Virus record (IMG/VR): IMGVR_UViG_3300022223_000004
Coordinates: 1-64,000 of that record
Reading direction: 5' to 3' (one strand)
Length of the DNA: 64,000 nucleotides
From: a virus
Shown here: in pieces, positions 1 through 7,357 of the stretch
How positions within the stretch are numbered: the stretch's first letter is position 1
How the letters are laid out: every line of letters starts with the position of its first letter
The notes under the pieces: generated by a model
What the model saw: the letters and a program-made list of their open reading frames with translations, nothing else
Told to the model about the DNA's origin: nothing
Database searches by the model: none
Program-made: the position numbers and the translations under genes

Positions 1-410
1 TCCTCTTCATCATCCCAAGAAATGTACACATTGCAGGTTTGGTGCAATCCAGGATTATCGTCTTCCTCTCCAATGAGGATTTCATCATCATCCAAGTACG
101 TTAAAGAAAAGATTAAATTCGCTTTGTCGTCCCAGGTTTTAAACTCGGCACTGATAAAGCCCTCTTCAAAAAAGAAATAGCCTCCGTTCCTCAATGCCAG
201 CTTGACGAACCCTAATGCACCCTCTTCAGCCTTCTTCTGTACAATGTTTGGAGCAAAGTGCTCCACCATGGCAGCAATCTCTCCTGCAAGGCCTGGATTG
301 TTTGTTTGGTCTGAAAGAGCATTAACCATTTCAAACTTTTTCTCATTAGGGATTTCCATATTATCTATTATGGCCCGTGCTTGTGCTTTTAAACTCATTT
401 TATTTTCCAT
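1..410 (-). CDS. Hypothetical protein, C-terminus cut by window edge
   Basis: The frame opens with ATG at 410, preceded by the Shine-Dalgarno GGAGAAGG, and stays open to the left edge, giving 136 codons without a stop. The product starts MENKMSLKAQARAIIDN, has a helical N-terminal half and an acidic, Asp/Glu-rich end. I do not recognise the family. It is the first gene after the long structured non-coding stretch at 411-1140 and probably depends on the promoter near 1142-1171. Codon use and the ribosome site look like those of the other genes, so I take it as real. Its function is unknown. Confidence 0.75.
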   Translation of the reverse strand, partial: MENKMSLKAQARAIIDNMEIPNEKKFEMVNALSDQTNNPGLAGEIAAMVEHFAPNIVQKKAEEGALGFVKLALRNGGYFFFEEGFISAEFKTWDDKANLIFSLTYLDDDEILIGEEDDNPGLHQTCNVYISWDDEE

Positions 411-1140
411 TACCTTCTCCTGTTTGTTTAGTGGGAGTATCATCAGTGCCCGATACCACTATACGGACATACGGTCGGAGTGACCCGGCCGTTTCAACTA
501 TTAATCAATAACAGTTAAACAAAATCGGAAGCTACTTATCCTTGCCGATTTCTTTAAATGGGTTGTGCCCTTACCTTAACTCAGGTTACCTACTGGGTTG
601 TTTCATATTAATCTAGCTTGGATCATCCTACTGCCACGGTTTGTATCATCTGGGATACCTCTCGCCGTATTCATTTTATTTTGATGCAGGCTTTCCGATC
701 AGGAATGGCTACTCAACGCATCTCCATAAAATCAAGTTACTTTGATATCATACTTAACCTTATGAGTTTAGGTAGTTGTTCATCTATTGAAAGTCAGTTC
801 ACCAAACTGACCTATCATTGAATACAAACAAGTTAATCTTTTTGTCTATTGGGAAGTTTTTTTAAAATATTAAAAACCCAACTTGTTTGCATTCTTTGAT
901 CTTCATCCGTGAAGTCTCCGATGCCCCCGTGAATTTGTCTGCCCCTCCGGGTCGGGTTGCCTACTCTTAGTGTTCCGCTAGGCGTCGCGGGTCAATGTTT
1001 TGCCATTCAGGGACGTTATGAGTCTCCGCCCCGCTCGCTATCAGTTTAATATTTAACTTCGAGACGTTTTGTCTGCTGGGACTCTCGACTGAACCCATCT
1101 GATAGTTTGCATTGTAGTGTGTCTGTTTGTTCATGCTGAG
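411..1140 (-). ncRNA. Candidate long structured RNA or leader, about 730 nt
   Basis: No convincing ORF lies on either strand here. The stretch has its own promoter at its upstream end and many complementary arms: 1038-1044/1099-1105 (7 bp), 959-963/979-983 (5 bp), 901-905/910-914 (5 bp), 820-834/880-894 (15 bp with one wobble, continued inward by 851-853/877-879 and 859-865/870-876), 793-799/805-811 (7 bp), 522-528/545-551 plus 529-531/541-543, 472-478/485-491 (7 bp with one wobble), and 430-434/456-460 plus 438-441/452-455. This density of hairpins suggests a structured transcript: a large phage ncRNA or an unusually long leader for the gene at 1-410. I cannot assign it to a known RNA family by eye. 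Confidence 0.5.
820..894 (-). repeat. Long imperfect hairpin, about 25 paired bases
   Basis: The outer arms 820-834 and 880-894 match over 15 positions with one G-T wobble. The inner arms are GGG/CCC (851-853/877-879) and TTTTTAA/TTAAAAA (859-865/870-876) closing an AATA loop, with an unpaired bulge at 835-850. This is the strongest single stem in the left non-coding region. It has no terminal U-tract typical of a terminator on the transcribed strand, so a structural RNA or cruciform role is more likely. Confidence 0.6.
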
Positions 1141-1141
1141 A

Positions 1142-1171
1142 ATTATACAATGTCTAATATGACAAAGTAAA
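1142..1171 (-). promoter_or_regulatory. Sigma-70-type promoter candidate
   Basis: On the minus strand TTTACT (1171-1166) is followed 18 bases later by a perfect TATAAT (1147-1142). It points at the structured region and the gene at 1-410. A copy of the 27-bp direct repeat ends 6 bases upstream of the -35 element, so an activator or repressor could act there. This is the best promoter match I see in the window. Confidence 0.6.
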
Positions 1172-1176
1172 GCTCG

Positions 1177-1203
1177 TAAGTTATTGATTTTATTGAGGTT
1201 TTT
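1177..1203. repeat. 27-bp direct repeat, copy 1
   Basis: The unit starts TAAGTTATTGATTTTATTG and recurs at 1251-1277 with a single mismatch. The two starts are 74 bp apart, about seven helical turns. This copy abuts the promoter at 1142-1171, so a regulator-binding site is the simplest reading. Confidence 0.6.
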
Positions 1204-1250
1204 ACAAGATAGCTGAAATATTCAAAAAATCAGCGAATGCGTGATCCAGC

Positions 1251-1277
1251 TAAGTTATTGATTTTGTTGAGGTTTTT
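1251..1277. repeat. 27-bp direct repeat, copy 2
   Basis: Second copy of the unit at 1177-1203, differing at one base (G for A). It lies between the end of the small gene at 1310-1546 and the promoter. The pair may be operator sites. The sequence is unrelated to the Rep iterons at 2100-2189. Confidence 0.6.
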
Positions 1278-1309
1278 TAAAAAGTCTTAGCACTATACCT
1301 ATGTGGAAT

Positions 1310-1546
1310 CTAGTTAAAGTCTAACTCAGTCAATGAGCAATCATCATCATTATCTATCTGCCCATCTAAGTACATTTCCAAACACTGAGCGGCCAGCGTT
1401 TCGTCCTGCATCCCGAACCAAGACACGGTGTCTAAGCAATACCCGAGATACTCTGGGTCAATATCAGATATCTTATCAATTGTTTCCCCTTTATACTTTC
1501 CAAAAGTAAAAATCCAATCATTGGAAAATGCATTATCGTTATTCAT
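1310..1546 (-). CDS. Small ExoX C-terminal-like domain protein
   Basis: The 78-residue product contains a stretch (around residues 10-45, with FGKYKG followed by an acidic linker and EYLGYCL) that resembles the short C-terminal domain found after exonuclease X and as stand-alone phage proteins. The domain is probably a nucleic-acid or protein adaptor. No catalytic residues are visible. I chose ATG at 1546 because it overlaps the TGA of the upstream gene as ATGA. An ATG nine bases further upstream would put the ribosome site only one base from the start. The tail is acidic and Asn/Asp-rich. It is the last gene of the Rep-iteron block. Confidence 0.65.
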   Translation of the reverse strand: MNNDNAFSNDWIFTFGKYKGETIDKISDIDPEYLGYCLDTVSWFGMQDETLAAQCLEMYLDGQIDNDDDCSLTELDFN

Positions 1547-2070
1547 TCTTTCCATACTCCGATTTTAAATAATAAACTTTTTGATCCGTACCCAGGAAAA
1601 GAATTGTCCAAAATGTAACTCCCATTATTTATTAAATGATTGATAAAGGTTCCGAGAGTGATAGGAATATTGGTATTCTTTTCCATCGCATTCATTGCTC
1701 CAGTAAAAATCAAATTATAAAAAAGGGCTCTTTTGTTTTCTTTAAACTCCTTCCCTTCATTTTTAGTTATATCATCCAAAACAGATTCTAAAGTGGCATG
1801 GGCTATTTCTATTTTTTTATAGAGTTTTTTCCTTGTGCAAAAAATAACGTCCAAGGACCACCTGCTGGCTCCTATTCTGTTTTCAGAAATAAAAAAGTTG
1901 GAAAGGGCAGTAAAAAACCTCCGTAAACTCCTATCAATGTCAGATGAGGAAGCCTGAGGTATTTGATCAAACTGAAGCATCTGATCCAGCCCGTTTTTTA
2001 TTTGTATTTTTTCTTCTGTATTCCATGCAACCACTTCGGATAAAAGGGCCTGAACCCTGTTTTTTTCCAT
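1543..2070 (-). CDS. Hypothetical protein downstream of the iterons
   Basis: The 175-residue product is mostly helical and matches no family I know. ATG at 2070 has a very strong AAAGGAGG site. The gene starts 30 bp from the four iterons, so binding of Rep to them would probably also control this gene. Its stop overlaps the next start (ATGA at 1546-1543), giving a coupled pair. By position it could be a copy-control, partition or replication-accessory protein of the plasmid-like module, but nothing in the sequence shows this directly. Confidence 0.75.
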   Translation of the reverse strand: MEKNRVQALLSEVVAWNTEEKIQIKNGLDQMLQFDQIPQASSSDIDRSLRRFFTALSNFFISENRIGASRWSLDVIFCTRKKLYKKIEIAHATLESVLDDITKNEGKEFKENKRALFYNLIFTGAMNAMEKNTNIPITLGTFINHLINNGSYILDNSFPGYGSKSLLFKIGVWKE

Positions 2071-2099
2071 CTCAAATCCTCCTTTATTGTAAATCCAAA

Positions 2100-2189
2100 C
2101 TATCGTACCTCGGTGATAGCCACTACTATCGTACCTCGGTGACAGGACTATCGTACCTCGGTGACAGGACTATCGTACCTCGGTGACAG
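2100..2189. repeat. Four 20-bp iterons (putative Rep binding sites)
   Basis: The unit CTATCGTACCTCGGTGACAG occurs at 2126-2145, 2148-2167 and 2170-2189. A one-base variant (GATAG end) lies at 2100-2119. Starts are 26, 22 and 22 bp apart, so the last three sit on one face of the helix at two-turn spacing. Tandem repeats of this size beside a Rep-type gene and an AT-rich tract are the classic layout of an iteron-controlled plasmid origin. Function is inferred from arrangement. Confidence 0.85.
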
Positions 2190-2475
2190 TCGAAAAAATA
2201 GGAAGCAGGCTGCCTGTAGCTCCTAGCGCATTCCAACTCCTCTATAACCTTTTATAACCTTTTTATAATACCTTTTTTTCAAAAATCTTTTTCTAAATAA
2301 AAACTAAGTAAACCTAAAAAAAGGATACTTACTGGAATTTATTACTGCCTTTGGCAGCCTTCACCTATTGCTTCCTAGGACGGTTTTGCTTTTAAGCAGT
2401 GTGATCAGTCGCACGGAACTGAAAAACAACCGCTACCTATATAGGATTCACAGGTTTCTTGTGTTTGAGCACAAG
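2190..2475. other. AT-rich intergenic tract next to iterons, candidate origin
   Basis: About 285 bp without a gene. From 2225 to 2330 it is very AT-rich and holds a repeated TATAACCTTT unit (three near-copies), which fits a DNA unwinding element. Small hairpins occur: CTGCC-TTT-GGCAG around 2345-2357 and CTTGTG/CACAAG at 2458-2463/2470-2475 directly after the rep stop. I see no good DnaA box. Together with the iterons this is the best candidate for a plasmid-type replication origin. Confidence 0.55.
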
Positions 2476-3381
2476 TCAGGGTGTCTCTTTTGCTTTAATA
2501 AAAGAAACTATCTCTCCCCTTTTTGAGGAGGAAAAGGAACAGGAATAAACCTTTTTTCCTATACCTTTATTCACTTCCTGAATGGAGCTTTGAATCCTTG
2601 CTTTTATTCTAGAGGGTGGTTGGTTTGTGGCTGTAGGAAATACTATATCTGAAAAGCGTCCAATTTCCCTTTTTAAGGGCCTACTGGTCAACAAGAAATC
2701 AAAGCTTTTTAAATAGGAATATAGATTTATGGCACTTTCACTATTCAAGGATAATAGGATTTTATGCTCCAAAAAAACAGTATTCTCTCCAAATAACATT
2801 TCTAGAAAATCCATATCAAAAGAGATTTTCACTGGCCCTTTTTCTCCTTTGTTAGGAATCACAAAGCGGCTGATTACTCCAAAAACAGAGACATCCGTAC
2901 CTGCTCCGACTTTCAATTCATATTCTCCTATAAAATGTAATTGAAGACTGGTCCATTTCCAAAGAGATTTTATGACTTTATCATAGTTGGTACTTTTAGT
3001 GGAAATTCCTACCCTTTTCAGTAATGCATAGACTGAAGGAAACACCACTGTCCGCTCCTCCCCCAATGCACTGATCATTCCAGATAATACTTTTCTATCA
3101 AATTGGGTGGGCAAGTGATTAAAGAATACCTGTAATTTGAGAAAGGCTTCCACATGGCTTTTTCCATAATACCCTATGCAGTACATTCCTTTCCGTGTCT
3201 CTAATACTCTGCCTTTATATCCTCTATCTATTGGCCATTCTTTCTTTCTAGGGAACAAGATTCTTCCCTCTTCTGAAACGTCATACCTTAATAAAGGAAG
3301 CAATGGTGAAAAACATAATGGATGCTGGGCCAAAATGTTATGTAATCTGGCCGCTGGCCTTTTTCTTTCTTCTGTTTGCAT
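2476..3381 (-). CDS. Replication initiator-like protein (Rep/RepA type)
   Basis: The 301-residue protein resembles iteron-binding plasmid initiators. The second half (about residues 170-240) has the pattern of a winged-helix Rep domain, with a hydrophobic FDMDFLEMLF segment and then a SESAINLYSYLKSF helix like the 'IrLYelLks' helix of the Rep_3/RepA/TrfA group. A basic C-terminal region (KARIQSSIQEVNK) follows. ATG at 3381 has a good AAGGAGAGAG site and lies inside the end of the upstream HTH gene (44-base overlap), so the two are coupled. The downstream iterons support the assignment. The exact Rep family cannot be fixed by eye. Confidence 0.65.
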   Translation of the reverse strand: MQTEERKRPAARLHNILAQHPLCFSPLLPLLRYDVSEEGRILFPRKKEWPIDRGYKGRVLETRKGMYCIGYYGKSHVEAFLKLQVFFNHLPTQFDRKVLSGMISALGEERTVVFPSVYALLKRVGISTKSTNYDKVIKSLWKWTSLQLHFIGEYELKVGAGTDVSVFGVISRFVIPNKGEKGPVKISFDMDFLEMLFGENTVFLEHKILLSLNSESAINLYSYLKSFDFLLTSRPLKREIGRFSDIVFPTATNQPPSRIKARIQSSIQEVNKGIGKKVYSCSFSSSKRGEIVSFIKAKETP

Positions 3382-3643
3382 TTTTCTCTCTCCTTTTTTT
3401 AATGCTGATCCTAGTACCTGCGGTTTTCACTTCATGGATTCGAGCCCACTCCATTACTTTTCTTTTTTCAAATCGAACTGCCCTTCTGGCTCCAAATTCT
3501 TTTATTTCCTCATAGAACCAGGGAAGGTCTCTATTCTTTCTCCAGTTTAGTATGGTCAACCTGGCCACTCCAAAATAAGAGCAAAGGAATTCCGTATCTA
3601 CTATTTCAGGACTCCTTTTCTCAACTACCTTTTTCCTACGCAT
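3338..3643 (-). CDS. Small HTH DNA-binding protein (MerR/excisionase-like)
   Basis: The 101-residue basic protein has a helix-turn-helix near residues 15-60: EFLCSYFGVARLTILNWRK, a short wing with ARRAVRFEKRKV, then EWARIHE. This is the layout of MerR/excisionase-like or small-terminase-like winged HTH domains. The C-terminus is very rich in Lys/Arg. ATG at 3643 has AAAAGGAGG. It starts a unit just after the terminator at 3681-3710 and overlaps the Rep gene, so it is a candidate regulator or accessory factor of the replicon. Confidence 0.75.
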   Translation of the reverse strand: MRRKKVVEKRSPEIVDTEFLCSYFGVARLTILNWRKNRDLPWFYEEIKEFGARRAVRFEKRKVMEWARIHEVKTAGTRISIKKRREKNANRRKKKASGQIT

Positions 3644-3680
3644 TACTAATCCTCCTTTTTATATTGTATACCCTTTAACT

Positions 3681-3710
3681 AAAAAATAAGGGCAGTGACT
3701 GCCCTTATTT
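3681..3710 (-). terminator. Rho-independent terminator after the late operon
   Basis: Perfect 12-bp stem 3684-3695/3699-3710 with a 3-base loop. On the minus strand it is followed by a T-rich TTATTTTTT run. It ends the long structural/lysis transcript after the gene at 3734-4300. The A/T arms make it potentially bidirectional. The Rep block starts immediately after it. Confidence 0.85.
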
Positions 3711-3733
3711 ATATCCTATATTTTTGAATAAAT

Positions 3734-4300
3734 TTAATCAGTTTGTTCCTTGTCTTTACTATTCTTTTTCGTATCGGAGGTATTTGGAACAGGCAATGGA
3801 ATGTCCTGTGATACCGTTATCCAGACTTTGTTTCCTTTTTCCATGACCTCTAATACTTTTGCATACAACCTTTTATATGCTTTTCCAGAACTACCAACAT
3901 ATCCCACACCGCCAGCGTCCTCAACATTGGAAGACAATGAATCCCCTGTAAGCAGACACCCATCCGTGTGCTCATGTTTATTGCCGATATGGATATAAAT
4001 CCATTCAAACCCAGGAACATCTTGGAGCCATAACATTCCTTTATGCAGCTCTGGATACTTCTCAGAGTAGCTATCATTCATGGGACTGGCATCTTTCCTG
4101 AGTTTTACCTCATAGGTCCCTTCTGGAATTCTTGTTTTACCAGGGACCTTTACCTCCCTTTCTTCGTCTTCCAGAATGAAGCATTCGAATTTCCCATCTA
4201 AGAATAACAAAGAAAGGGTATCATCATTAGATTGGGAAAATCTGATAGCATGGAGGTGTGTCTCTCCTTTTATTTTTGTTCGGGCGGTGGTGATAGTCAT
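3734..4300 (-). CDS. DUF5675-family protein
   Basis: The 188-residue product matches the pattern of DUF5675 proteins common in phages and type VI/prophage loci: FECFILEDE, then GKTRIPEGTYEV, LWLQDVPGFEWIYIHIGN and HTDGCLL. The His/Asp/Cys cluster at HTDGCLLTG looks like a conserved active or metal site, but the family has no function known to me. I chose ATG at 4300 because AAGGAGAAAGACC precedes it; a longer TTG-started frame has no ribosome site. It is the last gene before the terminator and lies next to fibre genes, so it may be a tail or lysis accessory protein. Confidence 0.75.
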   Translation of the reverse strand: MTITTARTKIKGETHLHAIRFSQSNDDTLSLLFLDGKFECFILEDEEREVKVPGKTRIPEGTYEVKLRKDASPMNDSYSEKYPELHKGMLWLQDVPGFEWIYIHIGNKHEHTDGCLLTGDSLSSNVEDAGGVGYVGSSGKAYKRLYAKVLEVMEKGNKVWITVSQDIPLPVPNTSDTKKNSKDKEQTD

Positions 4301-4347
4301 GGTCTTTCTCCTTGGTCGTTTAATGGTGCACAAAACTTTTAAATAGT

Positions 4348-4686
4348 TTATGCGGTTGGTAAAAGGGCTTTGATATGGATTTTTCCATCAGATATAGGAA
4401 CCACATCCGAATTGGAATCGGTGACGATAGCCTGGTAGTCATAAACACCAGTCGCAACTGAGTCTAAATCCGCAGTTTGAAATTCTGCATCAATTATTCC
4501 AGAGGTTTCAGGTGCTTGTATTCCCATCACAATTGATTTTGTTAGGGTGCCGTTTTTGAGTGAGCCTATTCTAAATACTCCTGTGCCCAGGGTCAGGTTC
4601 TTAGCAATGCCATTTTCGTCCTTTACGGTAAATCGAAAAATTTTATCCGCACCTTTATACACTTCCAAATCTTGATGGATGGTCAT
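4348..4686 (-). CDS. Ig-like tail/fibre accessory protein (BppU-like fold)
   Basis: The 112-residue product has a beta-sandwich pattern (KGADKIFRFTVKDENG, then alternating hydrophobic strands and a GVYDYQAIVTDSNSDV segment) like N-terminal domains of baseplate upper or fibre-associated proteins. It follows repeat-rich and tailspike-like genes, so a structural role at the tail tip is likely. ATG at 4686 has GAGGAG. The exact family is uncertain. Confidence 0.6.
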   Translation of the reverse strand: MTIHQDLEVYKGADKIFRFTVKDENGIAKNLTLGTGVFRIGSLKNGTLTKSIVMGIQAPETSGIIDAEFQTADLDSVATGVYDYQAIVTDSNSDVVPISDGKIHIKALLPTA

Positions 4687-4687
4687 T

Positions 4688-5524
4688 TTATTTCTCCTCT
4701 ACTTTTATAAAACTGGCTGGAAGGGATTCCGTTAATAGGAATTCCCCTTGAAGTGTTTGAATTTTTATAAATTCCCCGGACAACTGCTCAATGGCTATTA
4801 CTGATCCAGCGCCTGCAACGGATAGAGTCCCTGTGGGGGATAGAAGGATTTGAGCCAATCCCTGTATCAAATCCTTGGTATCTACCACACCATTCACACT
4901 GATTAAAAGGCCCTTTGTTGCCTGTATTAAGATTTTCCCTACCGCATCCCCAGAAGGGGTTATTATTATATTTGATATCCCGTCCATTGTGCTTTTGCCG
5001 GACATTGCTCCTGAAGTTGATATGACCATACCTTCAGTGGCGGATATAGAGTCTTTGCCTGTTAATGGTGCTGAGGAAGAAAACAGTAAGGAACTAGATG
5101 CATTCAAACCCCCATCAATAGAAAGGCCCGCTATACTACTGAAAAGAATACTAGACAGGGCCTGTAGGTTATCTTTACCTGTTAATGGCGCTGAGGAAGA
5201 AAACAGTAAGGAACTAGATGCATTCAAAGAATCTTTACCTGTTGCCGCACCAGAGGAGGATAAAACCATTTCAACAACTGCGGACAAGGAATCTTTACCC
5301 GATATTGCCCCATTAGAGGAAACAATGACAGGGATATTTCCTGATAAAGAAGTGACTGCGGATAGAGGCGCTGAGGAAGATATCAGTAAAGAAGCGGAAG
5401 CAGATATAGCTCCACTGGCTGAAGGGAATTGGACAACATTCCCCACTCCAGGGAATACAATATTTGCCCCTGTTTCCTCATCTGTGACCGTGCCGACGCC
5501 CGGCAATACATAATTTTTAGCCAT
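4688..5524 (-). CDS. Repetitive fibre/surface structural protein
   Basis: The 278-residue product is built from about eight imperfect 28-40 residue repeats centred on LxASSSLLFSSSAPLTGKD, very rich in Ser, Ala and Gly and almost free of charged or aromatic residues. The N-terminus has two VLPGVG-type motifs. At DNA level 5052-5107 and 5172-5227 are nearly identical and lie 120 bp (40 codons) apart. Such repeats suggest an extended beta-structured shaft or surface coat. The start overlaps the upstream stop (TAATG). No known homologue is recognised. Confidence 0.75.
   Translation of the reverse strand: MAKNYVLPGVGTVTDEETGANIVFPGVGNVVQFPSASGAISASASLLISSSAPLSAVTSLSGNIPVIVSSNGAISGKDSLSAVVEMVLSSSGAATGKDSLNASSSLLFSSSAPLTGKDNLQALSSILFSSIAGLSIDGGLNASSSLLFSSSAPLTGKDSISATEGMVISTSGAMSGKSTMDGISNIIITPSGDAVGKILIQATKGLLISVNGVVDTKDLIQGLAQILLSPTGTLSVAGAGSVIAIEQLSGEFIKIQTLQGEFLLTESLPASFIKVEEK
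5052..5227 (-). repeat. In-gene direct repeats, 120-bp period
   Basis: The block at about 5052-5107 recurs at 5172-5227 with only two or three substitutions, including the run GAGGAAGAAAACAGTAAGGA. The period is 40 codons, so the frame is kept. Recent duplication or recombination inside the repetitive structural gene is the likely cause. Confidence 0.8.
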
Positions 5525-6849
5525 TATGAAATAATCATCCTAGGATTATAGAATAAAGATTTACCTGCCTCATACTTTCCTAAACATAATTCAGCAGAAA
5601 TAGGACCAGCTCTTCCTATCGTCAATCCACTAGCGACTAATTTAGCGGAACGTCCGGCAGGTTCTCCCGTCCAACTCGCGGCACCTGCTCCGGTTGTTAA
5701 ATTAGCAGGAGTGTCCGCCTCAAATACCCTTGTGTTGTTGAGAGAGGTGACAATGGTAGTCCCGTCCAGATAGGAAACTTTTAGCCAGACTTCATCATCC
5801 TGCAATGCAGTGGTAAAGGCGTCCCATACCTCAATGGTAATGGTGTAGGTTCCAGTTGTGCTTACCCATCCCCTCATCGGAGGGCCTATTATCGGAGTCT
5901 GCCTATGACAAGTGGATTTTGGTATTAACTCATAGGACAGGTTTGTTGATTGGTCCTCATCAACCCATGCGCCAGTGCCATTAAAGTAAGTGGTGGTATT
6001 ATCTTCCACTGTGCCTCTATAGGTTTCTTTATAATAATTATAAAGATCATCTCCACTACCGTCGGATAGCCAAACTTCTACCCGCTGGTCATCATTGCCA
6101 AAAGTGCCGTCTGTTATCGCAAAGCTTGTTGCAGGTGTTGGGAATTTGGTATCTATAAAATCAACCTCCACAACGGCATCACCCCAGTTACTGGTATCAC
6201 ATAGAACCAAAGATGTATTGGTTATTCCAGACATATCACATCCACGGAATCTGAAAATGCCCACCCTGTTGCTAACATGGCCAATTAATCCTGCGCTTCC
6301 AACAGCCCCTTTAAAAGTGCATTTATTATAATCCACACTAAAAGATCCCTCACCCGATATTCTAAGTCCAGCAGTACCTCCGTCGATGGTTGTATTTTCA
6401 AAGTAATAAGCACAATCAGAGTTTCCTATTCCAAACATATGTCCCTGGTTCACAACGGTATGCACTTCATAGCAATCAATAAATTTTAATGAATGCCCAG
6501 TCGATCCCCTTAAATATCCATTAATTGAAATATGAACACCAAACAGACAGAAACTTTCAAAAAGAACATGAGCATTTGCTCCTGTTGTTTCTATATTAAT
6601 AGTATCAGAACCAGTTGAGGGAGTATAAGCGCCTGTCGCCTTGTTTACCCTGAAAACAGGTATTAACTCTGAAGCAGTCCCACCAGTGTAGGAAAGGGCA
6701 GTTGCTGAGGTATTCTGATGGTCCTTATCCATCAAAATGAATTCACCAGAAACCCAAGCAGTAAATGCAGTCTGATTATCTGTATATGCATTAGCCCAAC
6801 TGGAGCCATCATTTAATCCAGTTGCAGCACTATCAAGATAGATTGCCAT
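5524..6849 (-). CDS. Beta-helix tailspike/fibre-like protein
   Basis: The 441-residue product begins MAIYLDSAATGLNDGSSWAN, the opening common to phage right-handed beta-helix proteins. The middle (about 90-240) has repeated short strands with Gly, Asn and Asp turns typical of a parallel beta-helix. The last part is a beta-rich domain. It is probably a receptor-binding or capsule-degrading spike; catalytic residues cannot be picked out by eye. Ribosome site GGAG lies 8 bases before ATG. It is in the distal tail gene cluster. Confidence 0.7.
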   Translation of the reverse strand: MAIYLDSAATGLNDGSSWANAYTDNQTAFTAWVSGEFILMDKDHQNTSATALSYTGGTASELIPVFRVNKATGAYTPSTGSDTINIETTGANAHVLFESFCLFGVHISINGYLRGSTGHSLKFIDCYEVHTVVNQGHMFGIGNSDCAYYFENTTIDGGTAGLRISGEGSFSVDYNKCTFKGAVGSAGLIGHVSNRVGIFRFRGCDMSGITNTSLVLCDTSNWGDAVVEVDFIDTKFPTPATSFAITDGTFGNDDQRVEVWLSDGSGDDLYNYYKETYRGTVEDNTTTYFNGTGAWVDEDQSTNLSYELIPKSTCHRQTPIIGPPMRGWVSTTGTYTITIEVWDAFTTALQDDEVWLKVSYLDGTTIVTSLNNTRVFEADTPANLTTGAGAASWTGEPAGRSAKLVASGLTIGRAGPISAELCLGKYEAGKSLFYNPRMIIS

Positions 6850-6851
6850 TA

Positions 6852-7349
6852 TTAAATCTCCATTCCTGAATAGGAATTAAATTCATTTTTTATGGACAAC
6901 ATTTTTGCCACCCTATTTCTTATTTGTGTTATTTTTTCCTCAGTCAAAGTAGGAAATAAATTTTGTAACTGGACATCTGAGATTCCATCTATCAAGGCCA
7001 TTCCGTTATATACAAACCTGTCACTAGGATCATTGATAGACACAATTCTTCTTATTAAAGAACGTAAAAGCTCCTGATTGGCATTAAATCTGGCAGGAGA
7101 GGTAAAAGGGTTTCTGCCTTCCTCAATTTCTCTAATATAGAAACACTCTTCCTGCTTCGCTAAAGAGTTTAGGGCCATTTCAGATAAAACTCCTTGAAGT
7201 GTGACTAAATTAGATACCCATAGTCCATTGATTTCGACATTGATTGATGCTCCGTCATTAGCTTGGACAGAGACCAGTGCCCTGCATTTAAACCCACCAC
7301 CATTTTGTGGCACCTCGCTAAAGACAGTTATAAGGGTAACGGTAGTCAT
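6852..7349 (-). CDS. Putative virion structural protein, unknown
   Basis: The 165-residue product has a beta-rich N-terminal half (about 1-60) and a helical C-terminal half containing RSLIRRIVSINDPSDRF. I recognise no family. The strong AGGAGG site and its place between spike and other tail genes suggest a structural protein or tail chaperone. Confidence 0.7.
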   Translation of the reverse strand: MTTVTLITVFSEVPQNGGGFKCRALVSVQANDGASINVEINGLWVSNLVTLQGVLSEMALNSLAKQEECFYIREIEEGRNPFTSPARFNANQELLRSLIRRIVSINDPSDRFVYNGMALIDGISDVQLQNLFPTLTEEKITQIRNRVAKMLSIKNEFNSYSGMEI

Positions 7350-7357
7350 AAATCCTC

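Noticed and set aside
202-821. Plus-strand frames of 67-93 codons on the left
   Set aside because: They have no ribosome site, use atypical codons and overlap either the minus-strand gene at 1-410 or the hairpin-rich region.
411-1140. Group I or group II intron
   Set aside because: I could not find the P7/P3 core or a domain V, and no split gene flanks the region.
4875-5513. 212-codon plus-strand frame
   Set aside because: It is antisense to the repetitive Ser/Ala-rich gene and is open only because of the repeat codon bias; no ribosome site.
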